A stretch of 64,000 nucleotides of DNA from Mycobacterium sp. IS-1264 (GTDB lineage: Bacteria; Actinomycetota; Actinomycetes; Mycobacteriales; Mycobacteriaceae), in contig NZ_MBES01000078.1 in the NCBI RefSeq assembly GCF_001954195.1, forward strand, positions 62,001-126,000, read 5' to 3'. Shown one piece after another: positions 16,768 to 25,339 of this stretch (positions are counted from its first letter, which is position 1; each line of letters starts with the position of its first letter). A program made the position numbers and the translations under genes. A model generated the notes under the pieces. That model saw nothing but the letters and a program-made list of their open reading frames with translations, was not told where the DNA came from and searched no databases.

Positions 16768-17780
16768 TGGACTTCGACCTCAGCGCCGAGCAAAACGCGG
16801 TCGCCGACGTCGTCACGTCGGTGCTCGACCGCGAGATCTCGTGGAGCGCTTTGGTTGACGGCGGCGTGACGGCGTTGCCGGTGCCGGAACGGCTGGGCGG
16901 CGACGGCGTGGGTCTGCCCGAGGTCGCGACGGTGCTCACCGAAGTCGGCCGCCGTGGCGCCATCACCCCGGCGCTGGCCACGCTGGGCCTCGGCGTGGTG
17001 CCGCTGCTCGACCTGGCGTCCGACGAACAGCAGGACCGTTTCCTTGCCGGAGTCGCCAAGGGCGGCGTGTTGACCGCGGCGCTGAACGAACCCGGCGCGG
17101 CGCTGCCCGACCGGCCGGCCACCACCTTCGTTCATGGGGGGTTGTCGGGCACCAAAGTCGGTGTGGCCCATGCCGAACAGGCGGACTGGATCATGGTGAC
17201 GTCCGACAGCGCGGTCGTCCTGGTGTCGCCGAAGGCGGACGGGGTGCGGCTGGTTCGCACGCCGACGTCGAACGGTTCGGACGAGTACACGGTCACGTTC
17301 GCCGACGTCGCCGTTCCCGACGGCGACATTCTGGCGGGCGCGACGGCGCGCCGAGTCAATCAGCTGGCGTTGGCCGCGATCGGCGCATACGCCGACGGGC
17401 TGGTCGCCGGGGCGCTGCGGCTCACCGCCGACTACGTGGCCAACCGCAAGCAGTTCGGCAAGCCGCTGTCCACCTTCCAGACGGTGGCGGCGCAGCTGTC
17501 CGAGGTCTATATCGCCTCGCGCACTATAGATTTGGCCGCCAAGTCGGTGGTCTGGCGACTGTCCGAAGGCCGCGACGCCGACGACGACCTCGACGTGCTC
17601 GGTTATTGGATCGCGTCGCAGGCGCCGCCGGTGATGCAGACGTGTCATCACCTGCACGGCGGGATGGGGATGGACATCACGTACCCGATGCACCGCTACT
17701 ACTCGACGATCAAGGACCTGGCACGGCTACTGGGCGGACCTTCTCATCGCCTCGACTTGGTGGGAGCGCAATGTTCATAG
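16767..17780 (+). CDS. fadE28: Acyl-CoA dehydrogenase FadE28 (ChsE1)
   Basis: The short subunit (337 aa) of the heterotetrameric dehydrogenase that oxidises 3-oxo-4-pregnene-20-carboxyl-CoA, the last side-chain cycle. It begins MDFDLSAEQNAVADVV and has the C-terminal dehydrogenase helices (LTADYVANRKQFGKPLSTFQ; HHLHGGMGMDITYPMHRYY). It functions with FadE29; together they form one FAD site per pair. The ATG overlaps the cyp125 stop (TGATG), and its own stop lies 10 bases inside fadE29. Confidence 0.94.
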   Translation: MDFDLSAEQNAVADVVTSVLDREISWSALVDGGVTALPVPERLGGDGVGLPEVATVLTEVGRRGAITPALATLGLGVVPLLDLASDEQQDRFLAGVAKGGVLTAALNEPGAALPDRPATTFVHGGLSGTKVGVAHAEQADWIMVTSDSAVVLVSPKADGVRLVRTPTSNGSDEYTVTFADVAVPDGDILAGATARRVNQLALAAIGAYADGLVAGALRLTADYVANRKQFGKPLSTFQTVAAQLSEVYIASRTIDLAAKSVVWRLSEGRDADDDLDVLGYWIASQAPPVMQTCHHLHGGMGMDITYPMHRYYSTIKDLARLLGGPSHRLDLVGAQCS

Positions 17781-18934
17781 ACCTCACGCCCGAGCAGCGT
17801 CAGCTGCAAGCGGAACTACGGGAATACTTTTCGACCCTGATCTCGTCCGACGAGATGAAGGCGATGGAGCAGGACCGGCACAACGAGGCCTATCGCGCCG
17901 TGATCCGGCGAATGGGCAAGGACCGCAAGCTCGGGGTCGGATGGCCAAAGGAGTTCGGGGGCTTGGGCTTTGGCCCGATCGAGCAGTCGATTTTCGTCAA
18001 CGAGGCGCACCGGGCCGACGTGCCGCTGCCGGCGGTGACGTTGCAGACCGTAGGGCCGACACTGCAGGTCTTCGGCAACGAGATGCAGAAGAAGAAGTTC
18101 CTGCCCGCGATCCTGGCCGGCGAGGTCCACTTCGCGATCGGCTATACCGAACCCGAGGCGGGAACCGACCTGGCTTCCCTGCGGACCACGGCCGTCCGCC
18201 ACGGTGACGAGTACATCGTCAACGGCCAGAAGATCTTCACCACCGGCGCGCACGATGCCGACTACATCTGGCTGGCGTGCCGCACCGATCCGGAAGCCGT
18301 TAAGCACAAAGGCATTTCGATCCTCATCGTCGACACGAAGGATCCCGGCTACTCCTGGACGCCGATCATCCTGTCCGACGGTGCCCACCACACGAACGCC
18401 ACGTACTACAACGACGTGCGGGTGCCCGCCGACATGCTGGTCGGCGAGGAGAACGGCGGATGGCGGCTGATCACCACGCAGCTCAACAACGAGCGGGTGA
18501 TGCTCGGCCCGGCGGGCCGGGTAGCCGGTATCTACGACCGCGTGCACGCCTGGGCTTCGAAGCCCGGAAGCGACGGTGTTACGCCGATCGATCACCAGGA
18601 CGTCAAGCGGGCGCTCGGCGAGATCCACGCGATGTGGCGGATCAACGAGTTGCTCAACTGGCAGGTGGCAGCCGCAGGCGAGGACATCAACGTGGCCGAC
18701 GCCGCGTCGACGAAAGTCTTTGGTACCGAGCGCATTCAGTACATCGGCCGGCTCGCCGAGGAGATCGTCGGCAAGTACGGCAACCCCGCGGACTCCGACA
18801 CGGCCGACCTGCTCAACTGGCTGGACTCGCAAACCAAGCGCAACCTGGTGATCACCTTCGGTGGAGGCGTCAACGAAGTCATGCGTGAGATGATCGCGGC
18901 CGCTGGCCTCAAGGTGCCGAGGGTGCCCAGATGA
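17771..18934 (+). CDS. fadE29: Acyl-CoA dehydrogenase FadE29 (ChsE2)
   Basis: The 387-residue partner of FadE28, identical in length to the M. tuberculosis protein. It starts MFIDLTPEQRQLQAELREYF and shows the FAD region GYTEPEAGTDLASLRTTAV and the C-terminal NLVITFGGGVNEVMREMI. The FadE28-FadE29 complex puts a double bond into the three-carbon side-chain remnant for hydration by ChsH1-ChsH2. It overlaps both neighbours (10 bases with fadE28, ATGA with chsH2), consistent with one tightly coupled operon. Confidence 0.95.
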   Translation: MFIDLTPEQRQLQAELREYFSTLISSDEMKAMEQDRHNEAYRAVIRRMGKDRKLGVGWPKEFGGLGFGPIEQSIFVNEAHRADVPLPAVTLQTVGPTLQVFGNEMQKKKFLPAILAGEVHFAIGYTEPEAGTDLASLRTTAVRHGDEYIVNGQKIFTTGAHDADYIWLACRTDPEAVKHKGISILIVDTKDPGYSWTPIILSDGAHHTNATYYNDVRVPADMLVGEENGGWRLITTQLNNERVMLGPAGRVAGIYDRVHAWASKPGSDGVTPIDHQDVKRALGEIHAMWRINELLNWQVAAAGEDINVADAASTKVFGTERIQYIGRLAEEIVGKYGNPADSDTADLLNWLDSQTKRNLVITFGGGVNEVMREMIAAAGLKVPRVPR

Positions 18935-19884
18935 CCGATATCCAGGAAGCCGTCGCGCAGATCAAGGCCGCCGGCAGCAGTAAACCGCGCGCGGCCCGCG
19001 ATCCGGTGAATCAGCCGACGATCAACAACTGGGTGGAGGCACTGGGCGACCGCAACCCGATCTACACCGACGAGGCCGCGGCCCGGGCCGCCGGTCACCC
19101 GGGAATTGTCGCACCGCCGGCAATGATTCAAGTCTGGACGATGTTCGGCCTGGGCGGCGAACGTCCGAAGGACGATCCGCTCGGCCCGATCATGCAACTG
19201 TTCGACGACAACGGCTACATCGGTGTGGTGGCCACCAACTGCGAGCAGACCTATCACCGCTATCTCCAGCCCGGCGAGGAAGTCAGCATCACCTCTGAGA
19301 TGGGTGACGTGGTCGGGCCCAAGCAGACCGCGCTGGGCGAAGGTTTCTTCGTCAACCAGCACATCATCTGGCGGGTCGGCGACGAGGACGTCGCCGAGAT
19401 GAACTGGCGCATCCTCAAATTCAAGCCGCGCGAGTCGTCGGAGTCCTCCGGCTCGGTGCCTGACGACCTCGATCCCGACACCATGATGCGCCCCTCGATG
19501 TCGCGGGACACCGCATTCTTCTGGGAGGGCGTCAAGGCGCACGAGCTGCGGATCCAGCGCCGGCCGGACGGCAGCCTGCAGCACCCGCCGGTGCCCGCGG
19601 TGTGGCAGGACAAGGCCGAGCCGATCGACTACGTGGTGGCCAGCGGTAAGGGCACCGTATTCAGTTTCGTCGTGCACCACGCGCCGAAGGTGCCGGGCCG
19701 CACGCTGCCGTTCGTCATCGCCCTCGTCGAGTTGGAGGAAGGCGTGCGGATGCTGGGCGAGCTGCGCGGCGCCGACCCGGCCGCGGTGGCGATCGGAATG
19801 CCCGTTCGCGCAACCTATATCGACTTCCCGGCCGGTGAGACGGGGCCGGAGTGGACCCTCTACGCGTGGGAGCCCGCGGCATGA
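18931..19884 (+). CDS. chsH2: Enoyl-CoA hydratase subunit ChsH2 with DUF35 domain
   Basis: A 317-residue two-domain protein. The N-terminal MaoC-like half (about 1-180) pairs with ChsH1 to hydrate 3-oxo-4,17-pregnadiene-20-carboxyl-CoA. The C-terminal DUF35 half (about 190-317, with FVVHHAPKVPGR and ALVELEEGVRMLGEL) docks Ltp2 to make the aldolase. The zinc-ribbon cysteines seen in many DUF35 proteins are absent in the IQRRPDGSLQHPPVPAVW segment, as I recall for the M. tuberculosis protein too. It is coupled to fadE29 and chsH1 by four-base overlaps. Confidence 0.94.
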   Translation: MTDIQEAVAQIKAAGSSKPRAARDPVNQPTINNWVEALGDRNPIYTDEAAARAAGHPGIVAPPAMIQVWTMFGLGGERPKDDPLGPIMQLFDDNGYIGVVATNCEQTYHRYLQPGEEVSITSEMGDVVGPKQTALGEGFFVNQHIIWRVGDEDVAEMNWRILKFKPRESSESSGSVPDDLDPDTMMRPSMSRDTAFFWEGVKAHELRIQRRPDGSLQHPPVPAVWQDKAEPIDYVVASGKGTVFSFVVHHAPKVPGRTLPFVIALVELEEGVRMLGELRGADPAAVAIGMPVRATYIDFPAGETGPEWTLYAWEPAA

Positions 19885-20282
19885 GTGCACCGGTGATTGA
19901 GGTGGGCACGAAGCTGCCCGAGCTGAAGCTACACGGCGATCCGACGTTCATCATCTCGACGGCCCTGGCCACCCGCGACTTCCAGGACGTGCACCACGAC
20001 CGCGACAAGGCGCAGGCCAAGGGCTCGAAGGACATCTTCGTCAACATCCTCACCGACACCGGGCTGGTGCAGCGCTACGTCACCGACTGGGCGGGGCCGT
20101 CGGCGCTGATCAAGTCGATCGGACTGCGACTGGGCGTGCCGTGGTACGCCTACGACACCGTGACATTCTCCGGTGAGGTGACCGCCGTGGACGACGGCCT
20201 GATCACCGTAAAGGTGGTGGGCAGCAACAGCCTTGGCGACCACGTCGTCGCCACAGCCACGCTCACGATGGGGGACGCCTAG
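19881..20282 (+). CDS. chsH1: Enoyl-CoA hydratase subunit ChsH1
   Basis: A 133-residue hot-dog-fold MaoC-like protein that starts MSAPVIEVGTKLPELKLHGD. It contains the catalytic-region pattern TRDFQDVHHDRDKAQAKGSKDIFVN, in which an aspartate and histidine serve as hydratase residues. It makes a heterotetramer with ChsH2 and hydrates the C22 steroid enoyl-CoA. It lies between chsH2 and ltp2, its ATG overlapping one stop and its own TAG sharing a base with the ltp2 GTG. Confidence 0.93.
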   Translation: MSAPVIEVGTKLPELKLHGDPTFIISTALATRDFQDVHHDRDKAQAKGSKDIFVNILTDTGLVQRYVTDWAGPSALIKSIGLRLGVPWYAYDTVTFSGEVTAVDDGLITVKVVGSNSLGDHVVATATLTMGDA

Positions 20283-21451
20283 TGTTGTCGGGTAAAGCTG
20301 CGATCGTCGGCATCGGGGCCACCGACTTCTCGAAGGACTCCGGCCGAAGCGAGCTGCGCCTGGCCGCCGAGGCGGTGCAGGACGCCCTCGATGATGCCGG
20401 CCTGAGCCCGGCCGACGTCGACGGGCTGACCACGTTCACGATGGACACCAACACCGAAATCGCCGTCGCGCGTGCGGTCGGCATCGGCGAGCTGAAGTTC
20501 TTCTCCAAGGTCCACTACGGCGGCGGAGCCGCGTGCGCGACCATCCAGCACGCGGCGATGGCCGTCGCGACCGGAGTGGCCGATGTCGTGGTGGCGTATC
20601 GGGCATTCAACGAGCGCTCCGGCATGCGGTTCGGCCAGGTTCAGTCGCGGTTGGTGGGTGACGCTGGCGCCCAAGCCGATTCGACGACGGCGGACAATTC
20701 CTTCTCCTATCCCCACGGGCTGTCCACGCCGGCCGCGCAGGTGGCGATGATCGCCCAGCGGTACATGCATCTGTCCGGCGCGACCAGCCGGGACTTCGGC
20801 GTCATCTCGGTGGCCGACCGCAAGCACGCGGCCAACAATCCCAAGGCCTACTTCTACGAGAAGCCGATAACCATTGAGGACCACCAGAATTCGCGGTGGA
20901 TCGCCGAGCCGTTGCGGCTGCTGGACTGCTGCCAGGAAACCGATGGCGCGGTGGCGATCGTTGTGACGTCCGCGGAGCGTGCGCGGGACCTCAAGCAGCG
21001 GCCGGCCGTCATCGAGGCGGCGTCGCAGGGTTCCAGCCCGGACCAGTACACGATGGTGAGCTACTACCGCCCGGAGCTGGGTCTGCCCGAGATGGGTCTG
21101 GTTGGCCGGCAGTTGTGGCAGCAGTCCGGGCTCAAGCCGTCGGATATCCAGACCGCTGTCTTGTACGACCACTTCACCCCGTTCACCCTGATTCAGTTGG
21201 AGGAGTTGGGGTTCTGCGGCAAGGGTGAAGCGAAGGACTTCATCGCCGGCGGTGCCGTCGAGGTCGGCGGCCGGCTGCCCATCAACACGCATGGCGGCCA
21301 GCTCGGTGAGGCCTACATCCATGGGATGAACGGCATCGCCGAGGGTGTGCGGCAGTTGCGCGGCACCTCCGTGAACCCGGTGCCCGACGTCGAGCACGTG
21401 TTGGTCACCGCGGGGACGGGCGTCCCGACGTCGGGCCTCATCCTCGGCTAG
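20282..21451 (+). CDS. ltp2: Thiolase-like steroid aldolase Ltp2
   Basis: A 389-residue thiolase-fold protein that, with the ChsH2 DUF35 domain, cleaves 17-hydroxy-3-oxo-4-pregnene-20-carboxyl-CoA into androstenedione and propionyl-CoA, ending side-chain removal. It begins with GTG at 20282 (MLSGKAAIVGIGATDF). Conserved parts include HYGGGAACATIQHAAMAV, DNSFSYPHGLSTPAAQ and NTHGGQLGEAYIHGMNGIAEG. It closes the igr operon; a tandem palindrome follows 10 bases after the stop. Confidence 0.95.
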   Translation: MLSGKAAIVGIGATDFSKDSGRSELRLAAEAVQDALDDAGLSPADVDGLTTFTMDTNTEIAVARAVGIGELKFFSKVHYGGGAACATIQHAAMAVATGVADVVVAYRAFNERSGMRFGQVQSRLVGDAGAQADSTTADNSFSYPHGLSTPAAQVAMIAQRYMHLSGATSRDFGVISVADRKHAANNPKAYFYEKPITIEDHQNSRWIAEPLRLLDCCQETDGAVAIVVTSAERARDLKQRPAVIEAASQGSSPDQYTMVSYYRPELGLPEMGLVGRQLWQQSGLKPSDIQTAVLYDHFTPFTLIQLEELGFCGKGEAKDFIAGGAVEVGGRLPINTHGGQLGEAYIHGMNGIAEGVRQLRGTSVNPVPDVEHVLVTAGTGVPTSGLILG

Positions 21452-21461
21452 CTTTCTCGGT

Positions 21462-21522
21462 GCCGAATGTGCGGCCAGCCGCACGTTCGTGGTTGAGCGT
21501 GCGTCCAGCCGCACGTTCGGCG
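21462..21522. terminator. Tandem palindromes after ltp2
   Basis: Two adjacent inverted-repeat units. The first has arms CGAATGTGCGG and CCGCACGTTCG around CCAG... and the second repeats CCAGCCGCACGTTCGG. GCCGAATGTGCG at the left can also pair with CGCACGTTCGGC at the right (one G-T pair). They lie between convergent ltp2 and the cyclase gene, where a bidirectional terminator is expected. Confidence 0.6.
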
Positions 21523-21542
21523 CAAGGGGAGGCAGCGGCCGG

Positions 21543-22490
21543 CTAGCAGCGGCCGACAACCGGGAACACTGTCTCGGTCCCGCGTCGGCCCTTGATCTCC
21601 ACCTGCTGGGAGTGGCCCCAGACGTATTGCGCCTCGACGGCGGCATGCACGCCGGCGCTAACCATCACGTCCGCATACCCGGCGCGCCCGGCAATGCCTG
21701 CCAGCCGGAACGCCACGTTGGTCGCGTCGCCGATGACGGCCGTGACCGTTCTGGTCATCGCCGCGATCGCGGCCCGGCCCTGCACCACGCCCCAGCCCAT
21801 GCGGATCGGCGAGCCGTCCGGCGCCCGCAGCGGCAGCGACGGCCCGAGTTCCTCGACCCTCCGGTTCGCGGCGAGCGCGAAGTCGATCGCGAGCTCGTTG
21901 GCCGCGGGAATCGTCCGCAGTTCCCAGACCGCGTACAGCGCATCGCCGGCGTAATGGTTGAGCGTGCCGCGGTGGGCACGCAGGACGCGGCCGAGTTCGT
22001 GCCAAAGGTAGTTCAGGCTCCGGGCGATCACCTGGTTGTCGGTGACTTCGGAGATCGTCGAGTAGTTGGTGATATCCCCGACCACCATCACCATGGTCTC
22101 CTCGACGATCCGCGTCAGGGTCGGGCTGGTGTTGGTCACCCCGACGGCATTGAACCGGTCCGATCGGAAGGTGAGTACGACGTCGCCCACCGAGATCCGG
22201 TCGTCGGGCTTGATCGGGACCTGTACGGCGCGCTCGAGCGGCATGCCGTTGAGCAACGTCCCGTTGGTGCTGGTGTCGATGAGGTAAGCCCGGTCGGTGG
22301 TGACGTCCAAGCGAATCTCGAGGTGGTTACGCGAGATGTTCGGGTCGGGGATAACAAGTCGGCGTTGTTCGTCGATCCCGGCGCACTGGCGGCCGACGAA
22401 CAGTTGATCGAAAATCGGCACGCTCACGTCGGCGCCGTTTATGCGCATGTCGAGATGGGCCTGTGGCTTGTCCCACCAATCGGAGCGCAT
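21543..22490 (-). CDS. FHA domain fused to class III nucleotide cyclase domain
   Basis: A 315-residue signalling protein. An FHA phosphothreonine-binding domain occupies about 25-110, with the hallmark VGR, ISRNHLEIR and DTSTNGTLLNG. A class III cyclase homology domain occupies about 134-312. Candidate metal aspartates are D139 (VVGDITNYS) and D183 (HYAGDALY), and the transition-state pair N258/R262 is present (GDATNVAFRL). The usual substrate lysine before the second aspartate appears replaced by histidine or asparagine, so activity or base choice is uncertain. There is no membrane segment. It follows a cyclic-nucleotide-binding patatin gene on the same strand. Confidence 0.85.
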   Translation of the reverse strand: MRSDWWDKPQAHLDMRINGADVSVPIFDQLFVGRQCAGIDEQRRLVIPDPNISRNHLEIRLDVTTDRAYLIDTSTNGTLLNGMPLERAVQVPIKPDDRISVGDVVLTFRSDRFNAVGVTNTSPTLTRIVEETMVMVVGDITNYSTISEVTDNQVIARSLNYLWHELGRVLRAHRGTLNHYAGDALYAVWELRTIPAANELAIDFALAANRRVEELGPSLPLRAPDGSPIRMGWGVVQGRAAIAAMTRTVTAVIGDATNVAFRLAGIAGRAGYADVMVSAGVHAAVEAQYVWGHSQQVEIKGRRGTETVFPVVGRC

Positions 22491-22632
22491 CGCTTACCAA
22501 CCTAGCCGCGCTGGAACGGCCGCGTGCCGTGTCGCGAGCGAGACCGCGTGTTGTCTGCCCCGCCCGGCTTGACGACCTAGTGCACACACGAAGCGTCCGC
22601 CATCTGAAGAGCCGTTTGCTGCAGAGGTAATG

Positions 22633-24396
22633 CTACAAGCTCGAGGAGACGAGCCCAGGCTGTGCTTCCAGGGCCGCCCGGGTTGCGATCCGGCCGGCAT
22701 CGAGGGCGGCATCGATGTTTTTGAAGTCCAACGGGCCGATCGCCGAGACGTCCGGCTCGATGATCGCCGCAACCCGGGGAAGCTCGCGCAGGTTTCCCTT
22801 CGGGGCGGCGAGTTCGACGCTGCGCAGCAAGGTCTCCTGCAGCGGTGGCAGGGCCGCATCGGTGCCGGTCAGCAGCCGCCGGACGAACGCGGGAGGCTGC
22901 AGCATTGCCGGCAGCGGACCAAAGCCCTTCGATGGCACATACGTTGTCCGTAGGTCGACGCAGATGACTTCGCCATCCGGGTCGGCGCACATGATGTCGG
23001 CCGGCAGAATGTTCATCAGTCCACCGTCGACCAGGAGCTGCTCGCGCTGTTGCACCGGCGGCAGCAGACCGGGTATCGAGATCGATGCCCGGACGGCGAC
23101 CCACAGCAGCCCACGCTGATGAATGACCTGATCGCCCGTGATCATGTCCGTGGAGACGGAGAAAAACTCCCTCGGCAGGTGCTCGATCAACGTGGTGCTG
23201 CCGAAGAACCCTTCGATCAGACGGTCGACGCGCCGACCCCGGGTAAGGGCTATCGCCGGGATCGTGTAGTCGCTGACTGGCCTGGTTTCCGCGATGTGCT
23301 CTCGCGCCGCGGCGGTCGCCTCTCGGGCGTCGATCCCCAGCGCGAAGGTTGCCGCGGCGAGGGCACCGGCGCTCGTTCCGCCGAACCTGTCGATGACGAT
23401 GCCCGCCCGGGTGAGCTCCTCGTAGACGCCGTAATGCGCGAGCCCCCGAGCGCCACCACCGCCGAGCACCAGACCCAACGATCGGCCGGCGATCCTGCGG
23501 GCCAGGGCACCGATTCCGCCGTCGTCGGCCCGGTGATGAGAGACCGGTTGCAGCAGGTCCCACCAGCTGGGATCGGGCACCACGTCGCGCGTGACCAGGT
23601 GGACGGGCTTTTGCGTAACGGGTGGATCGAGCGCTTCCGGCGGACGGGCCTGATCCGCAAGGACCACGAGTCGGTCGCTTTGCGCGACGACATATCGTCG
23701 CCAGTTGTCGCCCGAGCCTCGATCGGCCACCAGCAAGACCCAATCGTTGCTGCGCTCCATCCGGTCAACGGTCTCGCTGAACGCTTCGACGAGCTCGCCG
23801 TAGTGATTGGCCGCGGCCGTCGTGTCGACGGGCGGCGCGACCACCGCGGCCTCACCGTGCGGGCCCAGGCGAGTCACGATCGTGTCGACGATCGGCGCCG
23901 CGGGCACATCCCCGGTCGACAGCACGCCGACCACCCGGCGACCCCGAGAGACGTTGGCAGATCGTGATTCCCGAAGCATCCCCGCCATCGCCCGGAACAT
24001 CGCGTATTGCAGTGACGGAGCCTTCGCGAGTACCTCGGTGAACGTGTCGGCGGCGATCTTCCAGACGACGCCGTCCCGAAGGGCGCGTATTCCGGCCGAT
24101 CGAGCGGCGCCGGTGATCACGCCCAGGTCTCCGACCGACTCGCCGGCCGCCATCTCACGAAATACCTGTCCATCAGGACCGACCGCCGCGAATCGCCCCG
24201 AGGCGATGACATAGAAGGCGTCGGGCGGGTCTCCCATGCGAAACAGCCACTCGTTCGCGGGAATGTACTGGCGAGCTACGGCGCTCGAGAGTCGATCGAG
24301 TTGCTCGTCCTCGATCTCAGCGAATATCGGAATACTCCGCAGTGCGGTTCGCTCATCGACCGCATGCGGTACGGGTGACTCCCGTTCGGGGCTCAT
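22633..24396 (-). CDS. Cyclic-nucleotide-binding domain fused to patatin-like esterase
   Basis: A 587-residue protein of the neuropathy-target-esterase type, resembling Rv2565. Residues 15-125 form a cNMP-binding domain (EWLFRMGDPPDAFYVIASG; cassette GESVGDLGVITGAARSAGIR). The usual glutamate of the GELAL cassette is aspartate here, while the phosphate-binding arginine is kept. Residues 305-470 are a patatin lipase: oxyanion loop GGGGARG (312-318), nucleophile S342 in GGTSAGA, and D457 in LLVDGGL. It probably hydrolyses phospholipids or acyl esters under cyclic-nucleotide control. The cyclase gene downstream could supply the signal. Confidence 0.88.
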   Translation of the reverse strand: MSPERESPVPHAVDERTALRSIPIFAEIEDEQLDRLSSAVARQYIPANEWLFRMGDPPDAFYVIASGRFAAVGPDGQVFREMAAGESVGDLGVITGAARSAGIRALRDGVVWKIAADTFTEVLAKAPSLQYAMFRAMAGMLRESRSANVSRGRRVVGVLSTGDVPAAPIVDTIVTRLGPHGEAAVVAPPVDTTAAANHYGELVEAFSETVDRMERSNDWVLLVADRGSGDNWRRYVVAQSDRLVVLADQARPPEALDPPVTQKPVHLVTRDVVPDPSWWDLLQPVSHHRADDGGIGALARRIAGRSLGLVLGGGGARGLAHYGVYEELTRAGIVIDRFGGTSAGALAAATFALGIDAREATAAAREHIAETRPVSDYTIPAIALTRGRRVDRLIEGFFGSTTLIEHLPREFFSVSTDMITGDQVIHQRGLLWVAVRASISIPGLLPPVQQREQLLVDGGLMNILPADIMCADPDGEVICVDLRTTYVPSKGFGPLPAMLQPPAFVRRLLTGTDAALPPLQETLLRSVELAAPKGNLRELPRVAAIIEPDVSAIGPLDFKNIDAALDAGRIATRAALEAQPGLVSSSL

Positions 24397-24477
24397 GAGG
24401 TACTGCTATTGGTGTCCCGGCCCCAGGGCGGAAAGCATGTTCCGCAGTTTAGCGGTAGTTTGCTGCGCGCAAAGGCG

Positions 24478-25338
24478 CTATGCGGGCAGAAGTTCGACGC
24501 CGCTCAGCACGACGGCGTCGTCACGCGATGGCGCGACGACGCTGGCCAGGAATCGGCCGTTCTCCTTCCAGATGCCGACCCTGAGCGTTTCGCCGGGGAA
24601 CGCCACACCGGCGAAACGCGCGCCGTAGGCGGCCACCGCCCCGGCATCGCCGTCCAGCAGTGCGTCGGTGATCGCCTTGCAGGTCATGCCGTAGGTGCAC
24701 AGGCCGTGCAGGATGGGCCGGGAAAAGCCTGCGGCGGCGGCGAATTCCGGATCCGAGTGCAGCGGATTGCGATCGCCGCACAACCGGTAGAGCAGCGCCT
24801 GCTGCGGCAGGATCGGCATGTCGACCTCCAGGTCGGGGGCGCGGTCCGGCGCCGCGTCAGCCGAAGACGGCCCGCGTTCCCCGCCGAATCCGCCCTCGCC
24901 GCGGGCGAAGATCGATCGCTTCTGAGTCCACAGCAGGGTGCCGTCGGGCGCGCTGACCGTCGTCTCGCTCCAAATCACCGCGGCCTTGCCCTTGTCCCAG
25001 ATGTCGGTGAACCGCGTGACGGCGCGCGCGGAACCCGACGGCGGCAGTGGCCCGGGCACTTCCACCCGCTCGCTGGCGTGCAGTACCTTGCCCAGCTCGA
25101 TGTCGATGCCGGGAAACTTCACCGTCGGTGGTTTGGTGGCGTGAAACGTCGCGGCCACGTTGCCGAACGTCGGTAGCACCTGGGGCGTGTCGTCCATCAG
25201 GTAGCGAAGCTCGCGGGGGTCCATCGGGTCGGCGCCGGCGCCCAGCCCGAGGTGGTAAAGCTGGATATCGCTACTGACCCAAGAGAATTCGATCGGGTCC
25301 AGCTCCGCCGCCAGCGCGACGTCCACGTCAATCGGCAT
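24478..25338 (-). CDS. hsd4B: MaoC-like enoyl-CoA hydratase Hsd4B/ChsH3
   Basis: A 286-residue double-hot-dog (2-enoyl-CoA hydratase 2) protein, the same length as Rv3538. The C-terminal hot-dog carries the hydratase motif YRLCGDRNPLHSDPEFAAAAGFSRPILHG, with the catalytic Asp and His. It hydrates enoyl-CoA intermediates of the cholesterol side chain. ATG at 25338 (MPIDVDVALAAELDPIEF) lies one base after the kstD stop, so it is read from the kstD KstR promoter. The old name Hsd4B is misleading: no dehydrogenase domain is present. Confidence 0.92.
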   Translation of the reverse strand: MPIDVDVALAAELDPIEFSWVSSDIQLYHLGLGAGADPMDPRELRYLMDDTPQVLPTFGNVAATFHATKPPTVKFPGIDIELGKVLHASERVEVPGPLPPSGSARAVTRFTDIWDKGKAAVIWSETTVSAPDGTLLWTQKRSIFARGEGGFGGERGPSSADAAPDRAPDLEVDMPILPQQALLYRLCGDRNPLHSDPEFAAAAGFSRPILHGLCTYGMTCKAITDALLDGDAGAVAAYGARFAGVAFPGETLRVGIWKENGRFLASVVAPSRDDAVVLSGVELLPA

Positions 25339-25339
25339 A

